Counted from the stretch's first letter, positions 19,231 through 28,243 are shown. The stretch is DNA of 59,657 bases from Fischerella muscicola SAG 1427-1 = PCC 73103 (GCF_000317245.1 NZ_AJLJ01000052.1:1-59657); one strand, 5' to 3'. The notes: generated by a model not told the origin, from the sequence alone. Numbers and translations are program-made.

Positions 19231-19893
19231 TTAGCTAGATGAAGAAATTTTTTCCATAACACTTTTGGTAATACTGGTTTCAGCTCTTGTATAAACGTAA
19301 GTTTCTGGTTGAGTTACTTTTTGAGTTTTAAATAATTTTACCGCTCGATGCCAAAAATCTGTATCTTCGCCATAAGCAATATTTTCAAATCCCTGTAACT
19401 CCAAAAATACTTGTCTTTTCCCAAAAAATGTTGGGCCAAGAACACATTCACGCAAATTTATTGTTTTCCCTGGTTGAAAATAATCTGCTACAAAAATTTC
19501 TTCTTCTGTAAAAAATCCCCCTTCGATTAAATCAATTTCGGGATTCGCTTTCATAAATTCTAGTCTTGACTCTAAATGATTTGGTTTGTAGACATCATCG
19601 CTATCAATGAATGTTATATATTTACCAAATGAGTTTTTAATTCCGATATTTTTAGAGTAGGCCAGTTTCCGATTTTGATGTTTGATATAACGAATCTGTC
19701 TAAATTTTTGTAGATAGATATTGACTATTTCAAAACTATTGTCTTGACTACCATCATCCACTATAATCATTTCCCAATCTTTAAATGTTTGATTAATAAC
19801 ACTATTAATACAATTATTTAAGTATTTTTCTCTATTATAGGTACAAAGAATAACTGATATTTCAGGAGTTAAATCAAAAAACACATTACTCAT
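19231..19893 (-). CDS. Family 2 glycosyltransferase
   Basis: A 220-residue GT-A fold protein: SVILCTYNREKYLNNCINSV at the N-terminus, DDGSQDNS for nucleotide-sugar binding, the metal-binding IDSDDVYKP (DxD), and GYGEDTDFW-like AYGEDTDFWHRA near the acceptor site. The short length leaves only the catalytic domain. No membrane segment. The acceptor cannot be predicted. It is the first gene of a two-gene unit with the solute-binding lipoprotein. Confidence 0.88.
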   Translation of the reverse strand: MSNVFFDLTPEISVILCTYNREKYLNNCINSVINQTFKDWEMIIVDDGSQDNSFEIVNIYLQKFRQIRYIKHQNRKLAYSKNIGIKNSFGKYITFIDSDDVYKPNHLESRLEFMKANPEIDLIEGGFFTEEEIFVADYFQPGKTINLRECVLGPTFFGKRQVFLELQGFENIAYGEDTDFWHRAVKLFKTQKVTQPETYVYTRAETSITKSVMEKISSSS

Positions 19894-20317
19894 TATTAAT
19901 AAACTCTAACTATTTTTTACTTAGAAATATGCTATCAAATTTCTACTTCTTAAGTAGCTGTCATGAGGTACGTACAGCAAAACGACGAATGAAAACATGA
20001 CTCTTGCTACATCTTTATTGACATAGTATAATGATGACGCCTAGCAAAAGAACACAAGGTACGTAAATTTTGAACTATACCAAGTACTGTTAATCTTTGC
20101 TAGAGCTGCTATCGGCAACAACAATTCACTTATCAGCAGAATATATCCAAAGTTCTGCACAAATAGTATTTCACTTTTATTCTGAAAAAATCAGGATGAT
20201 AGACGTGATTATTCACTTTTCTATAAAACTGATTTTGTTCATGCATTTTGTGATGCAAACAAGCAATGAATTGCTAATTTGAGTCACATCATATAAAGCT
20301 TAGTACTTATATTTTGT
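19894..20317. other. Non-coding spacer
   Basis: A 424-bp AT-rich spacer between divergent glycosyltransferase genes. A 61-codon frame at 20097-20282 has no family likeness and no ribosome site, and was not accepted. No hairpin repeat stands out. Promoters for both flanking genes are expected here. Confidence 0.4.
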
Positions 20318-21586
20318 ATGATTCATTTTGGTACTATTTGTCCTACTGCAACTGGACATCTTAATTCCATGACTGCTTTAGGACGTGAACTAAAAAGGCG
20401 TGGTCATCGTGTTACTGTTCTTGGTATGCCGGATGCAGAAACTTATGCTCAAGCTGCGGGTTTAGAATTTCGCGCTATATCAGGTTATGAGTTTCCTGTA
20501 GGTACAACAGCTAAATTTTATGAACGATTGGGAGAACTAAATGGGTTGGCTGCTTTACGCTACACAACTAGTTTATCTGAAAAAACAACAGCCTTATTTT
20601 TGCGAGACGCACCACAAGTTATTAAAGAAGCAGGAATAGAAGCACTAATAATTGATGAATGTCTATTTGGAGGAAGTACTGTAGCCGACTTTTTAAATAT
20701 TCCGTTTGCTACAGTCTGTTCTGCATTGTTGAACGGTTTTGATGATTCTATTCCTCCAGTGTTTACAACTTGGAAATATAACCCGACTTGGTGGGCGCAA
20801 CTGCGGAACGCTGCTGGTTATAAATTAATGCTTAACTCTGCAAAACCTATCCATGACATTATTTCAGAATGTCGTCGTCAATGGAAGTTGCCTGCTTGTT
20901 CTAATATTAATGATTTTTATTCCGTCTCCAAATTAGCAATAGTCAGTCAGCAACCCGTAGAATTTGAATATCCAAGACCTAAATTGACTGGTTTACTTCA
21001 TTTCACAGGCCCTCATTTTGACCATACAGGTAGAAAATCTGTTGATTTTCCCTTTGAAAAATTGAATGATCAACCCCTAATTTATGCTTCAATGGGGACA
21101 TTACAAAATCGCCTTAATCATATTTTTTATAAAATAGCAAAAGCTTGTGTTGGATTAGATGTTCAACTAGTAATTTCTCTGGGTGGTGGATTAGAACCAG
21201 AAGCATTACCAAACTTACCAGGAAACCCTTTAGTTGTGAAATATGCACCACAGCTAGAACTGCTACAAAAAGCTAGTCTAACTATTACCCATGCAGGACT
21301 AAATACGACCTTGGAGTCTTTATCGAATGGTGTACCTTTAGTTGCTATTCCTATCACTAATGACCAGCCAGGAGTAGCAGCACGTATTGCTTGGACTGGT
21401 GTCGGAAAATTTATTTCTACTTCTCGTTTGACTACTTCTAGATTGCGTCAAACTATTCAAGAAGTGTTGACGCAGAAATCTTATCAACAAAATGCTTTAA
21501 GATTACAAACTGCTATTAAGCAAGCAGGAGGAGTCACCCGTGCTGTTGATATTATGGAACAGGTAGTATCTTCAAATCATTCGTGA
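20318..21586 (+). CDS. GT1-family glycosyltransferase (MGT/UGT type)
   Basis: A 422-residue GT-B protein. The N-terminal acceptor domain begins IHFGTICPTATGHLNSMTALG with the catalytic-type His (GHLN). The C-terminal donor domain has LIYASMGTLQNR and the UDP-sugar motif APQLELLQKASLTITHAGLNTTLESLSNGVPLVAIP. This is the macrolide/zeaxanthin glucosyltransferase (CrtX-like) branch. A lipid-like or carotenoid acceptor is plausible in a cyanobacterium but not shown by the sequence. A repeat hairpin follows the stop codon. Confidence 0.9.
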   Translation: MIHFGTICPTATGHLNSMTALGRELKRRGHRVTVLGMPDAETYAQAAGLEFRAISGYEFPVGTTAKFYERLGELNGLAALRYTTSLSEKTTALFLRDAPQVIKEAGIEALIIDECLFGGSTVADFLNIPFATVCSALLNGFDDSIPPVFTTWKYNPTWWAQLRNAAGYKLMLNSAKPIHDIISECRRQWKLPACSNINDFYSVSKLAIVSQQPVEFEYPRPKLTGLLHFTGPHFDHTGRKSVDFPFEKLNDQPLIYASMGTLQNRLNHIFYKIAKACVGLDVQLVISLGGGLEPEALPNLPGNPLVVKYAPQLELLQKASLTITHAGLNTTLESLSNGVPLVAIPITNDQPGVAARIAWTGVGKFISTSRLTTSRLRQTIQEVLTQKSYQQNALRLQTAIKQAGGVTRAVDIMEQVVSSNHS

Positions 21587-21592
21587 GAAACA

Positions 21593-21626
21593 AGATCCCC
21601 GACTTCTGTTGAGAAGTCGGGGATCT
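21593..21626. repeat. Dispersed hairpin, copy 1 (AGATCCCCGACTTCT)
   Basis: Perfect 15-bp stem AGATCCCCGACTTCT / AGAAGTCGGGGATCT with loop GTTG, starting 6 bp after the glycosyltransferase stop. A second copy lies at 26082. It could terminate transcription, but there is no clean T run, and its recurrence says it is a mobile or dispersed palindrome. Confidence 0.8.
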
Positions 21627-21747
21627 GGGCTTTGGGATTCTTTGAATTATTCTATTTAGCCATTTTTAAACCCAACTACCATCGCTGTATCCCTTCCCTG
21701 TTCCCTATTATCTTTCCTAACAGATAATTTATTTAGTACAACTACTT

Positions 21748-22491
21748 ATGATTCAACAGCCTGTTTTACCTTTTTTAAATCGTTATTGGCAAGATTCATT
21801 TAGCCTCAAACAGCATCTTAAAGATTTTTTGCATATAGACGCAGAAACCCTAGAGAATAAGTTAGCAGCTGGTCAGCAACAAATGGCTGATTTAGGTCAT
21901 AAAGATTTTGATTGGGAACAAGCAACTACTTTTTATCAGGATAAAGTTAAAGAGCTTTATTTATTTGATTTAGGAGCATGGCATTTATCAATTCATGAAC
22001 GTCTTGGTAATATGCTACGGTTAATTGCCGATCATGCTCAAGGAAAGGTGTTAGATTTTGGCGGTGGAATTGGTACTCATGCAATTGGTGCTGCTTGTTG
22101 TCCTCAAGTTACAGAAGTAATTTATTGTGATATTAATCCGATAAATCTTGATTTTGTGCGTTATCGAACTGATCAATTAGGATTGAGTGACAAAATCCGC
22201 TTTTGTCCAGAAATACCTGCAAACGAAACTTTTGCAACGATTCTTTGCTTTGATGTTTTAGAACATTTACCAAATCCAAGTCAGCAGTTACTAAAGTTTC
22301 ATCAAATACTAATATCTGAGGGAAAGATGATTCTTAACTGGTTTTTCTTTAAAGGTTTCAATCAAGAACATCCTTTTCATTTAGATGATCCTCAGCTAGT
22401 AGATGCTTTTTTCCGCACTCTTCAGAGTAATTTCCTGGAAATTTTTCAACCTTATGACACATTTGCGCGTTGCTATAAAAAAGTGAATTAA
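21748..22491 (+). CDS. Class I SAM-dependent methyltransferase
   Basis: A 247-residue protein with motif I KVLDFGGGIGTHAIGAA at about residues 99-115, an acidic motif II (VIYCDINPINLDFVRYR), and motif III CFDVLEHLPNPSQQLLKFHQIL. The first 90 residues are a helical cap. The substrate is unknown. It ends 8 bp from the convergent gene at 22499, which also encodes a methyltransferase-fold protein. Confidence 0.85.
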   Translation: MIQQPVLPFLNRYWQDSFSLKQHLKDFLHIDAETLENKLAAGQQQMADLGHKDFDWEQATTFYQDKVKELYLFDLGAWHLSIHERLGNMLRLIADHAQGKVLDFGGGIGTHAIGAACCPQVTEVIYCDINPINLDFVRYRTDQLGLSDKIRFCPEIPANETFATILCFDVLEHLPNPSQQLLKFHQILISEGKMILNWFFFKGFNQEHPFHLDDPQLVDAFFRTLQSNFLEIFQPYDTFARCYKKVN

Positions 22492-22498
22492 ATTTAAC

Positions 22499-23605
22499 TT
22501 ACTTTTCAGCGACGATACAAGTTGCAACGGGATAATCTGGATGAAAAGCGTCTAGTTCTTCTGGGGTTAATTCTTCCACAGCAATTCCATGATAACTAGC
22601 TATGACAGTAATCGGATTGCCGTAAACATACAATTTCTGTTGAGAAAAGTTTCTAAACATCCAAGCAAAAGCATCTGGTAAAGGTCGCCAATAATCAACC
22701 GGGGTAGCATGAACTCGAATCGAACTTGGAACCATTGCAAAACATTTTCCACCATCTTTTAGCCAAGTATGGATATTTTCAATTGCAATCCAAGGTGCAT
22801 AACAATGCTCTAAAACATTGAAAATAATTACTGAATCTAAAGACTGTGGTTCGATAACAGAGACATCATGAACATCCCCAACTATATCTACTCCTGGCCC
22901 TGATTCTAAATTGAGAATCCGATAGGAACTACCCGGATTCATTTGATAAAAATCTTTATCTTTAGGAGTACCGCCAATTTCTAAAATATTACCAACTACT
23001 TGTGCATGAACATCATCAATAAATTTACGAAGATAGTAACGATCAACAGGAGTACCTCTTGTTAATCCAAATGCTTGACAAATGGGAACTGTCTTTTTCA
23101 AATCTCCCCAATCAATAGAGCCTGTAGCAGGAGATAATAAACCTAAATTTTCTAGTTTTTCAACTAATTTAGAAAAGTCTTCTATATTCTCAATCTTTTC
23201 CAGGTCATCTTCTAATTGGAGATGAGCAAATAATTGCGGGAGAACTTGGTAAGTTTCTCGACTTAATGAACCAAGTTCAAACTGCATATCTTTTTCGATA
23301 AAACTCCGAAATCCTTTACCATAAATTGTTATTTGGCTATCTGCTAAAAATACTATGGCATTGGCAAGTAAATCTTTATATTTCTCTATCTCATCTATAA
23401 CTTTATTGACAGTTGGATCTAATTTAATTTTTTTAAATATTTGATAGGCTTTTTCAAGAGAATGTTCGTGAACAAATATCTCCATTACAGTCAGCCATGA
23501 TTTTGCTGGGACTATTTCCGCTTGTCTTTGACTCCAAGCAAAAATAGCATAAAGTAGGTTGTCATGCTGCTGTAAATATCCGGTAGATACATATTGTTTT
23601 GCCAT
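22499..23605 (-). CDS. Protein with C-terminal methyltransferase domain
   Basis: A 368-residue protein. Residues 1-180 are helical and tetratricopeptide-like in feel (YAIFAWSQRQAEIVPAKSW, EKAYQIFKKIK). Residues about 200-368 form a class I methyltransferase fold: NILEIGGTPKDKDFYQM, ILNLESGPGVDIVGDVHD, IIFNVLEHCYAPWIAIENIHTWL and MVPSSIRVHATPVDYWR. This type often sits in glycan or glycosyltransferase loci and methylates sugars. The substrate is inferred, not seen. Confidence 0.75.
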   Translation of the reverse strand: MAKQYVSTGYLQQHDNLLYAIFAWSQRQAEIVPAKSWLTVMEIFVHEHSLEKAYQIFKKIKLDPTVNKVIDEIEKYKDLLANAIVFLADSQITIYGKGFRSFIEKDMQFELGSLSRETYQVLPQLFAHLQLEDDLEKIENIEDFSKLVEKLENLGLLSPATGSIDWGDLKKTVPICQAFGLTRGTPVDRYYLRKFIDDVHAQVVGNILEIGGTPKDKDFYQMNPGSSYRILNLESGPGVDIVGDVHDVSVIEPQSLDSVIIFNVLEHCYAPWIAIENIHTWLKDGGKCFAMVPSSIRVHATPVDYWRPLPDAFAWMFRNFSQQKLYVYGNPITVIASYHGIAVEELTPEELDAFHPDYPVATCIVAEK

Positions 23606-23686
23606 GCAATTAATTCCTCAAAAATTTGATCACTTGAGGACAACTTGGGTATTATAAGCTATTTCTGAATCGCTATTGAAAATAGT

Positions 23687-24661
23687 TTAATTGACAATAT
23701 CTAATATTCCTTGATCTGCATCTAAAGTTACTTCCACACCCACTGGTAAAGCTGCATTTGGTGCTTCATGACCAAAAGGTAAATCAGAGACAACGGGAAT
23801 TCCTAAATCACCCAAGCGATCGCGTAAAACTTCTGCCACACTAAAACTAGGAACACCTGGTGGTGCTTCACAGTTAGTAAAACTACCCAAAGCAATACCA
23901 CGAACCTTAGACAAAGCACCACTCATCCGCCATTGCGTCAGCATTCTATCGATACGGTAAGGCGCTTCTGTCACATCCTCAAAAGCCAGGATCACACCAT
24001 CTAAATCTGGTTGGATGGGTGTACACAGAAGATGAGTTGCAACAGTGAGATTGGCAGGTAACAGGATACCATTGGCTACACCACCTCCCCAACCACAACC
24101 TTTCAAAGCATTAACAGAACGTCCTTCTACCCAATCAAATAAGCGTTGAATTGACCATTCTGGCTCATCACCGATGGTAGTTAACAAAGGCGCATGTACA
24201 CCTGAAATCCCGATTTTATAAAGACTCCAGAGTAAAGCAGTGATATCAGAAAAGCCGATGATCCATTTGGGAGTGTGGGGAGTAATGTAGAGACGCGATT
24301 CATCGCGTCTGGGAGTGTCGGGAGTGTCGGGAGTAATAATATTGCCTGTATCTCCATGTCCCCAATTCCAATTTTCCAAAATCCGGGTACTACCAAAACC
24401 ACCTCTGGCGCAGAGAATACCACGACATTCGGGATCGTGCCATGCTGATGCTAGGTGATGACGACGGTTTTCATCGTTACCAGCGAGATAACCCCATCTG
24501 TCATTTATTTCTGGGATTACTTCTACTCGATAACCACGCGATCGCCAAATTTCTACTCCCCGTTCAAATGTTGTCAGTTCTCGCAAAGCACCGCTAGGCG
24601 CAATGACTCCCAGTAAATCGCCAGGTTGGAGAGGTTGTGGAATAATAATTTGAGATTGCAT
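23687..24661 (-). CDS. LD-carboxypeptidase (peptidase S66) with repeat-derived insertion
   Basis: A 324-residue muramoyl-tetrapeptide carboxypeptidase relative that trims peptidoglycan stem peptides. The nucleophile Ser is in ARGGFGSTRIL; the Glu is in LAFEDVTEAPYRIDRML and the His in LPFGHEAPNAALPVG. A segment of about 25 residues, TPDTPDTPRRDESRLYITP, lies between NWNWG and PKWIIGFSDITALL. It is encoded by a palindromic DNA repeat (24291-24310) plus GGGAGTGTC repeats, and the frame is kept. The insertion sits in a surface loop, so activity may survive. Confidence 0.88.
   Translation of the reverse strand: MQSQIIIPQPLQPGDLLGVIAPSGALRELTTFERGVEIWRSRGYRVEVIPEINDRWGYLAGNDENRRHHLASAWHDPECRGILCARGGFGSTRILENWNWGHGDTGNIITPDTPDTPRRDESRLYITPHTPKWIIGFSDITALLWSLYKIGISGVHAPLLTTIGDEPEWSIQRLFDWVEGRSVNALKGCGWGGGVANGILLPANLTVATHLLCTPIQPDLDGVILAFEDVTEAPYRIDRMLTQWRMSGALSKVRGIALGSFTNCEAPPGVPSFSVAEVLRDRLGDLGIPVVSDLPFGHEAPNAALPVGVEVTLDADQGILDIVN
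24291..24310. repeat. Dispersed palindrome inside a coding sequence
   Basis: AGACGCGATTCATCGCGTCT: 9-bp perfect arms with a 2-base centre, in the LD-carboxypeptidase frame (read as RRDESRL). The same 20 bases occur in the spacer at 28154-28173. Confidence 0.85.
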
Positions 24662-24789
24662 TGGTTTAGATAAAAATTTAATGTTTGTTATTGGGGATCA
24701 GGGATTGGGGATCAGGGATCGGGTATTAGGAAATAGATTTTCATGTCCCTGTTGTGTGATTTATCATATGACCGTTTAGCTTAAAACGA

Positions 24790-24852
24790 GAAACTCCGAG
24801 CTTGAAACAGGAAACTTCAGGTTTCAAACACGAAATTCCAAGCTTGAAACAA
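24790..24852. repeat. Three degenerate 21-bp tandem repeats
   Basis: Units begin at 24790, 24811 and 24832, each GAAA[CT]T[CT]C followed by a variant of AGCTTGAAACA. They are the complementary-strand relatives of the 14440-14550 array. The remaining spacer, up to 24934, is CCCGATCCC/CCCAATC heptamers. Confidence 0.65.
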
Positions 24853-24934
24853 TAAGGATATAAAAAAATCGACCACCGATCTAGACGCGCAAGTCAATCC
24901 CCGATCCCCGATCCCTGATCCCCAATCCTCTAAA

Positions 24935-26062
24935 ATGCTTCCAAATATTTCTACAATTCCTCTACGCCAAATGGCTTCCGGTGACGTTTTATCACTACAA
25001 GTATATAAATTTATTGGTGCTTATCCAGGCAAAAAAGTTTACATTCAATCTAATTTACATGGCGCAGAAATTGCTGGCAATGCAGTAATTCAGCAATTAA
25101 TTGAGTTTTTACTGACGCTTAATGATACTGATTTAGTAGGAGAAATTTGGTTAGTTCCTGTTTGTAATCCGATGGGAACCAATACTCGTGTGCATCACTT
25201 TTCCCCTGGTCGATACTGTGTTTATGAGGCTAAAGATTGGAATCGTATCTTTTGGGATTATGAAAAAGAAGCTGATGATTTAGCTGTGTTTGCTAAATCT
25301 CAACTTCATTTAAAATGGGAGGTCGTCAAACAAAATTATCTTGCCTTAATTCAGCAAAAATTTACCCAACTTTTAGAAAAAATTAATTCTCCCAGTGGTG
25401 TACCTTATACTGAGAGGTTTCGCTACAAACTACAAAGTCTGAGTTTAGATGCTGATTACTTAATTGATTTGCATAGTTCTACCAATCAAGGTTTAAATTA
25501 CCTTTATTACTTCCCAAATCGGGAAGACAGTGCAAAATATTTTTTACTCAATTTTGGGATTGTGCTTGATGAATATGATGGTGATGCTTTTGATGAAGCA
25601 TTTATTAAACCTTGGTTAGCATTAGAAATAACTTTTAAACAACTGGGAAAAGATGTCAAGTTTGATGTAGAAGCCTGGACAATAGAATTAGGTATGGGTA
25701 TGCAAATGAATCCTGATTCTGTTGCTAAAGGAATTTTAGGAATCAAAAACTATTTAGCATCTAAAGGAGTGCTAAAAATCACTAATTTCCCTTTAGCAAA
25801 TAGTGAGAATCACGAAATGGATTTTAAAGCCAGAAGTCAGATTCAGAAATATTATGCTCCAGTAGGTGGAATGATTCAATCGAGAGTGGAATTGGGTAGT
25901 GAAATTAAAGCTGGACAGAAGCTTTATCAAATTCTAAGTTTCAATAAAGAAGGTAAGCTACCTCAAGTAATTGATATTTACTCTGAACAAAATGGATTAG
26001 TTTATGATGTGGCAACTAATCAAGCTGTGAATGAAGGGGAGTTTGTGCTGGGAATAATTTAG
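24935..26062 (+). CDS. Succinylglutamate desuccinylase/aspartoacylase family metallohydrolase
   Basis: A 375-residue zinc carboxypeptidase-fold protein. The zinc motif HGAE is in YIQSNLHGAEIAGNAVIQ (residues about 43-46), and the third ligand His is in YLIDLHSSTNQG. PVCNPMGTNTR matches the substrate Arg region, and the C-terminal beta domain contains YAPVGGMIQSRVELGSEIKAGQKLYQI. It would deacylate a small acyl amino acid or related amide. The substrate is not predictable. Confidence 0.85.
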   Translation: MLPNISTIPLRQMASGDVLSLQVYKFIGAYPGKKVYIQSNLHGAEIAGNAVIQQLIEFLLTLNDTDLVGEIWLVPVCNPMGTNTRVHHFSPGRYCVYEAKDWNRIFWDYEKEADDLAVFAKSQLHLKWEVVKQNYLALIQQKFTQLLEKINSPSGVPYTERFRYKLQSLSLDADYLIDLHSSTNQGLNYLYYFPNREDSAKYFLLNFGIVLDEYDGDAFDEAFIKPWLALEITFKQLGKDVKFDVEAWTIELGMGMQMNPDSVAKGILGIKNYLASKGVLKITNFPLANSENHEMDFKARSQIQKYYAPVGGMIQSRVELGSEIKAGQKLYQILSFNKEGKLPQVIDIYSEQNGLVYDVATNQAVNEGEFVLGII

Positions 26063-26421
26063 AACTGCAATAACATTAAAAAGATCCCCGACTTCTTAAA
26101 GAAGTCGGGGATCTAACTCATTAAACGTATTGCTATATCTAGACATAATTAAACAAATATACATAAATGTATATGTTCATCAATAAATATCTACTCTATA
26201 AATAATTAGAACTAGGGTATTATTTAGTTTGGATTTGTTAGTGAATCTTAACATTGACTGGTCTATAAGTTTTGATATTTGGTGTGTGAAATGTATTTAG
26301 TAGTTAAATAATATTTAGTAGTGGATTAAACTAAAGCAAAGGCAATAGCTAAAAACTTCAGGGTGATTCTATGTTTCTTTTGTCTCTACACACCAAATTA
26401 CTAATTACAAACGTAGAGTAA
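26063..26421. other. Non-coding spacer upstream of era
   Basis: A 359-bp AT-rich spacer. Apart from the hairpin repeat at 26082-26114, no gene, RNA or clear promoter was found. Confidence 0.4.
26082..26114. repeat. Dispersed hairpin, copy 2 (AGATCCCCGACTTCTT)
   Basis: Arms AGATCCCCGACTTCTT (26082-26097) and AAGAAGTCGGGGATCT (26099-26114) pair perfectly. The tip adapts to a slightly longer stem than copy 1. It lies 20 bp after the aspartoacylase-family gene stop. Confidence 0.8.
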
Positions 26422-27390
26422 ATGGAGTCACAGGTGACTAGTAATAATAATGACATCTTCTCTTTTGCAGGGGAAGTAATGATTCCACAGGCTCCTCCTG
26501 GCTTCAAATCAGGTTTTATCGGTATTGTTGGTCGTCCCAACGTCGGTAAATCTACGTTGATGAATCAATTAATAGGACAAAAAATAGCCATCACTTCCCC
26601 AGTAGCTCAAACTACGCGTAATCGACTGCGGGGTATTTTAACCACAAAAGAGGCACAATTAATTTTTGTGGATACACCAGGAATTCATAAACCTCACCAT
26701 CAATTGGGTGAAGTGCTGGTGCAAAACGCCAAAATAGCAATTGAATCTGTGGATTTAGTGCTGTTTGTGGTCGATGCTACAACAATTTGTGGTGCAGGCG
26801 ATCGCTACATTGCTGATTTGCTGAGTCGCAGTAGTACACCAGTAATTTTGGGTTTAAACAAAATCGATCAACAAACAGCAGATTCTCTGGATACAGATGA
26901 AAGTTACACGCAATTGGCAAATGATTATCAATGGCAAACAGTAAAATTTTCTGCCAAAACAGGTACAGGATTGGGCGAACTACAGCAATTACTAATTCAG
27001 AATATAGAACCAGGCCCTTACTACTATCCTCCTGATTTAGTAACCGATCAACCAGAACGCTTTATTATGGGCGAGTTGATTCGAGAACAAATTTTGTTGT
27101 TAACACGTGAAGAAATTCCCCATTCTGTCGCCATATCCATAGATAAAGTCGAAGAAACAACAACTATTACCCGCGTACTCGCTACAATTCATGTCGAACG
27201 TGATTCTCAAAAAGGAATTCTCATTGGTAAAGGTGGATCGATGCTGAAAGCTGTTGGTAGCGCCGCCAGAGAACAAATTCAAAAGTTAATTGCAGGCAAA
27301 GTTTATCTAGAATTATTTGTGAAAGTGCAAGCAAAATGGCGTCAGTCTCGTATCCGTTTGGCAGAGTTGGGATATCGCGTGGAAGAATAA
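26422..27390 (+). CDS. era: GTPase Era, 16S rRNA maturation
   Basis: A 322-residue Era. G1 is GRPNVGKST (37-45); TTRNRLRG is the switch I region, DTPG is G3, NKID is G4 and SAKTG is G5. The C-terminal KH domain carries GKGGSMLKAVG and KVYLELFVKV. Era binds the 3' end of 16S rRNA during 30S assembly. The long start keeps the roughly 30-residue cyanobacterial N-terminal extension. An internal ATG at 26479 has a stronger site (AGGGGAAGTA) and would give a 303-residue form, so the start is not certain. Confidence 0.96.
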   Translation: MESQVTSNNNDIFSFAGEVMIPQAPPGFKSGFIGIVGRPNVGKSTLMNQLIGQKIAITSPVAQTTRNRLRGILTTKEAQLIFVDTPGIHKPHHQLGEVLVQNAKIAIESVDLVLFVVDATTICGAGDRYIADLLSRSSTPVILGLNKIDQQTADSLDTDESYTQLANDYQWQTVKFSAKTGTGLGELQQLLIQNIEPGPYYYPPDLVTDQPERFIMGELIREQILLLTREEIPHSVAISIDKVEETTTITRVLATIHVERDSQKGILIGKGGSMLKAVGSAAREQIQKLIAGKVYLELFVKVQAKWRQSRIRLAELGYRVEE

Positions 27391-27399
27391 AGTTAGTCA

Positions 27400-27456
27400 T
27401 TTGTCATTGGTCAATCGTCATTAGTAAATGACAAATGACAAATGACCAATGACAAA
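27400..27456. repeat. Inverted short repeats between era and the regulator gene
   Basis: TTTGTCATTGGTCA at 27400 pairs perfectly with TGACCAATGACAAA at 27443, built from AATGACA-type heptamers. It could act as a terminator or attenuator after era, but the same units fill many spacers here. Confidence 0.55.
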
Positions 27457-27466
27457 TTGAGAAAAA

Positions 27467-28138
27467 ATGTATTTTGATACTTCTATTAATCTGTCTCCAG
27501 ATGCTGCACCATTGCGGGTTTTAATCGTTGAAGATGATCCGATGATGCAACTGGGTTTAGAACAGTCACTCATGGCGCATCTTCAATTGGAAATTGTCGG
27601 ACAAGCTGAAGATGGTTATTTAGGTGTACAAGCAGCACTGAAACTTAAACCAGATGTGGTAGTAATGGATATTGGCTTACCTCGTTTAGATGGAATTGCG
27701 GCGACACAACAAATTAAAGCTGCATTACCCAACACTCACGTGGTAATGCTAACGTCTCACAAAACAGAAACAGAAATTATTGCTGCTTTATCCAGTGGTG
27801 CTGATGCATATTGTATTAAAGGAGCTAGTGTAGAGCGACTTTTAAGTGCGATCGCAGCTGCTGTTGAAGGTGCAACTTACCTTGATCCTCAAATTGCTAG
27901 ACAAGTCATCGAAAATCTCAAACCACCTTCCCCTAAAGGAAATATTGCTAACCTTTCTGAACGCGAATTAGAAGTATTGAAACTGATAGTAGAAGGCTAT
28001 AGCAACCCAGAAATTGCCGAAAAACTCTACCTTAGTCCCAATACTGTGAAAACCCATGTCCGGGGAATTATGAATAAATTATCAGTTGACGATCGCGTAC
28101 AAGCAGCAGTCGTAGCTTTGCGTTCTGGATTAGTTTGA
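27467..28138 (+). CDS. NarL/FixJ-type response regulator
   Basis: A 223-residue two-domain regulator. Receiver domain: acidic pair EDD (22-24), phospho-acceptor Asp68 in VVVMDIGLPRLDG, Thr/Ser in MLTSH, and Lys in CIKGAS. LuxR-type helix-turn-helix at the C-terminus: LSERELEVLKLIVEGYSNPEIAEKLYLSPNTVKTHVRGIMNKL. It should bind DNA as a dimer on phosphorylation. No histidine kinase gene lies nearby, so the partner is unknown. Confidence 0.93.
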   Translation: MYFDTSINLSPDAAPLRVLIVEDDPMMQLGLEQSLMAHLQLEIVGQAEDGYLGVQAALKLKPDVVVMDIGLPRLDGIAATQQIKAALPNTHVVMLTSHKTETEIIAALSSGADAYCIKGASVERLLSAIAAAVEGATYLDPQIARQVIENLKPPSPKGNIANLSERELEVLKLIVEGYSNPEIAEKLYLSPNTVKTHVRGIMNKLSVDDRVQAAVVALRSGLV

Positions 28139-28153
28139 ATCAGTTATAGTTAG

Positions 28154-28196
28154 AGACGCGATTCATCGCGTCTGTACAATGCGATTCATCGCGTCT
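28154..28196. repeat. Two copies of the ATTCATCGCGTCT palindrome
   Basis: A full copy AGACGCGATTCATCGCGTCT at 28154-28173 is followed by a partial copy GCGATTCATCGCGTCT at 28181-28196. The same element is inside the LD-carboxypeptidase gene. Confidence 0.75.
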
Positions 28197-28243
28197 ATAC
28201 AGTTAGTAGTTGTTTTTACCACTAACCACTAATCAACAACTAA

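Noticed and set aside
20097..20282. 61-codon frame in the spacer before the GT1 glycosyltransferase
   Set aside because: No ribosome site, no family likeness, and AT-rich composition with many Ile/His. Consistent with chance.
24790..24852. CRISPR array
   Set aside because: Three contiguous degenerate 21-bp units with no unique spacers and no cas gene nearby.
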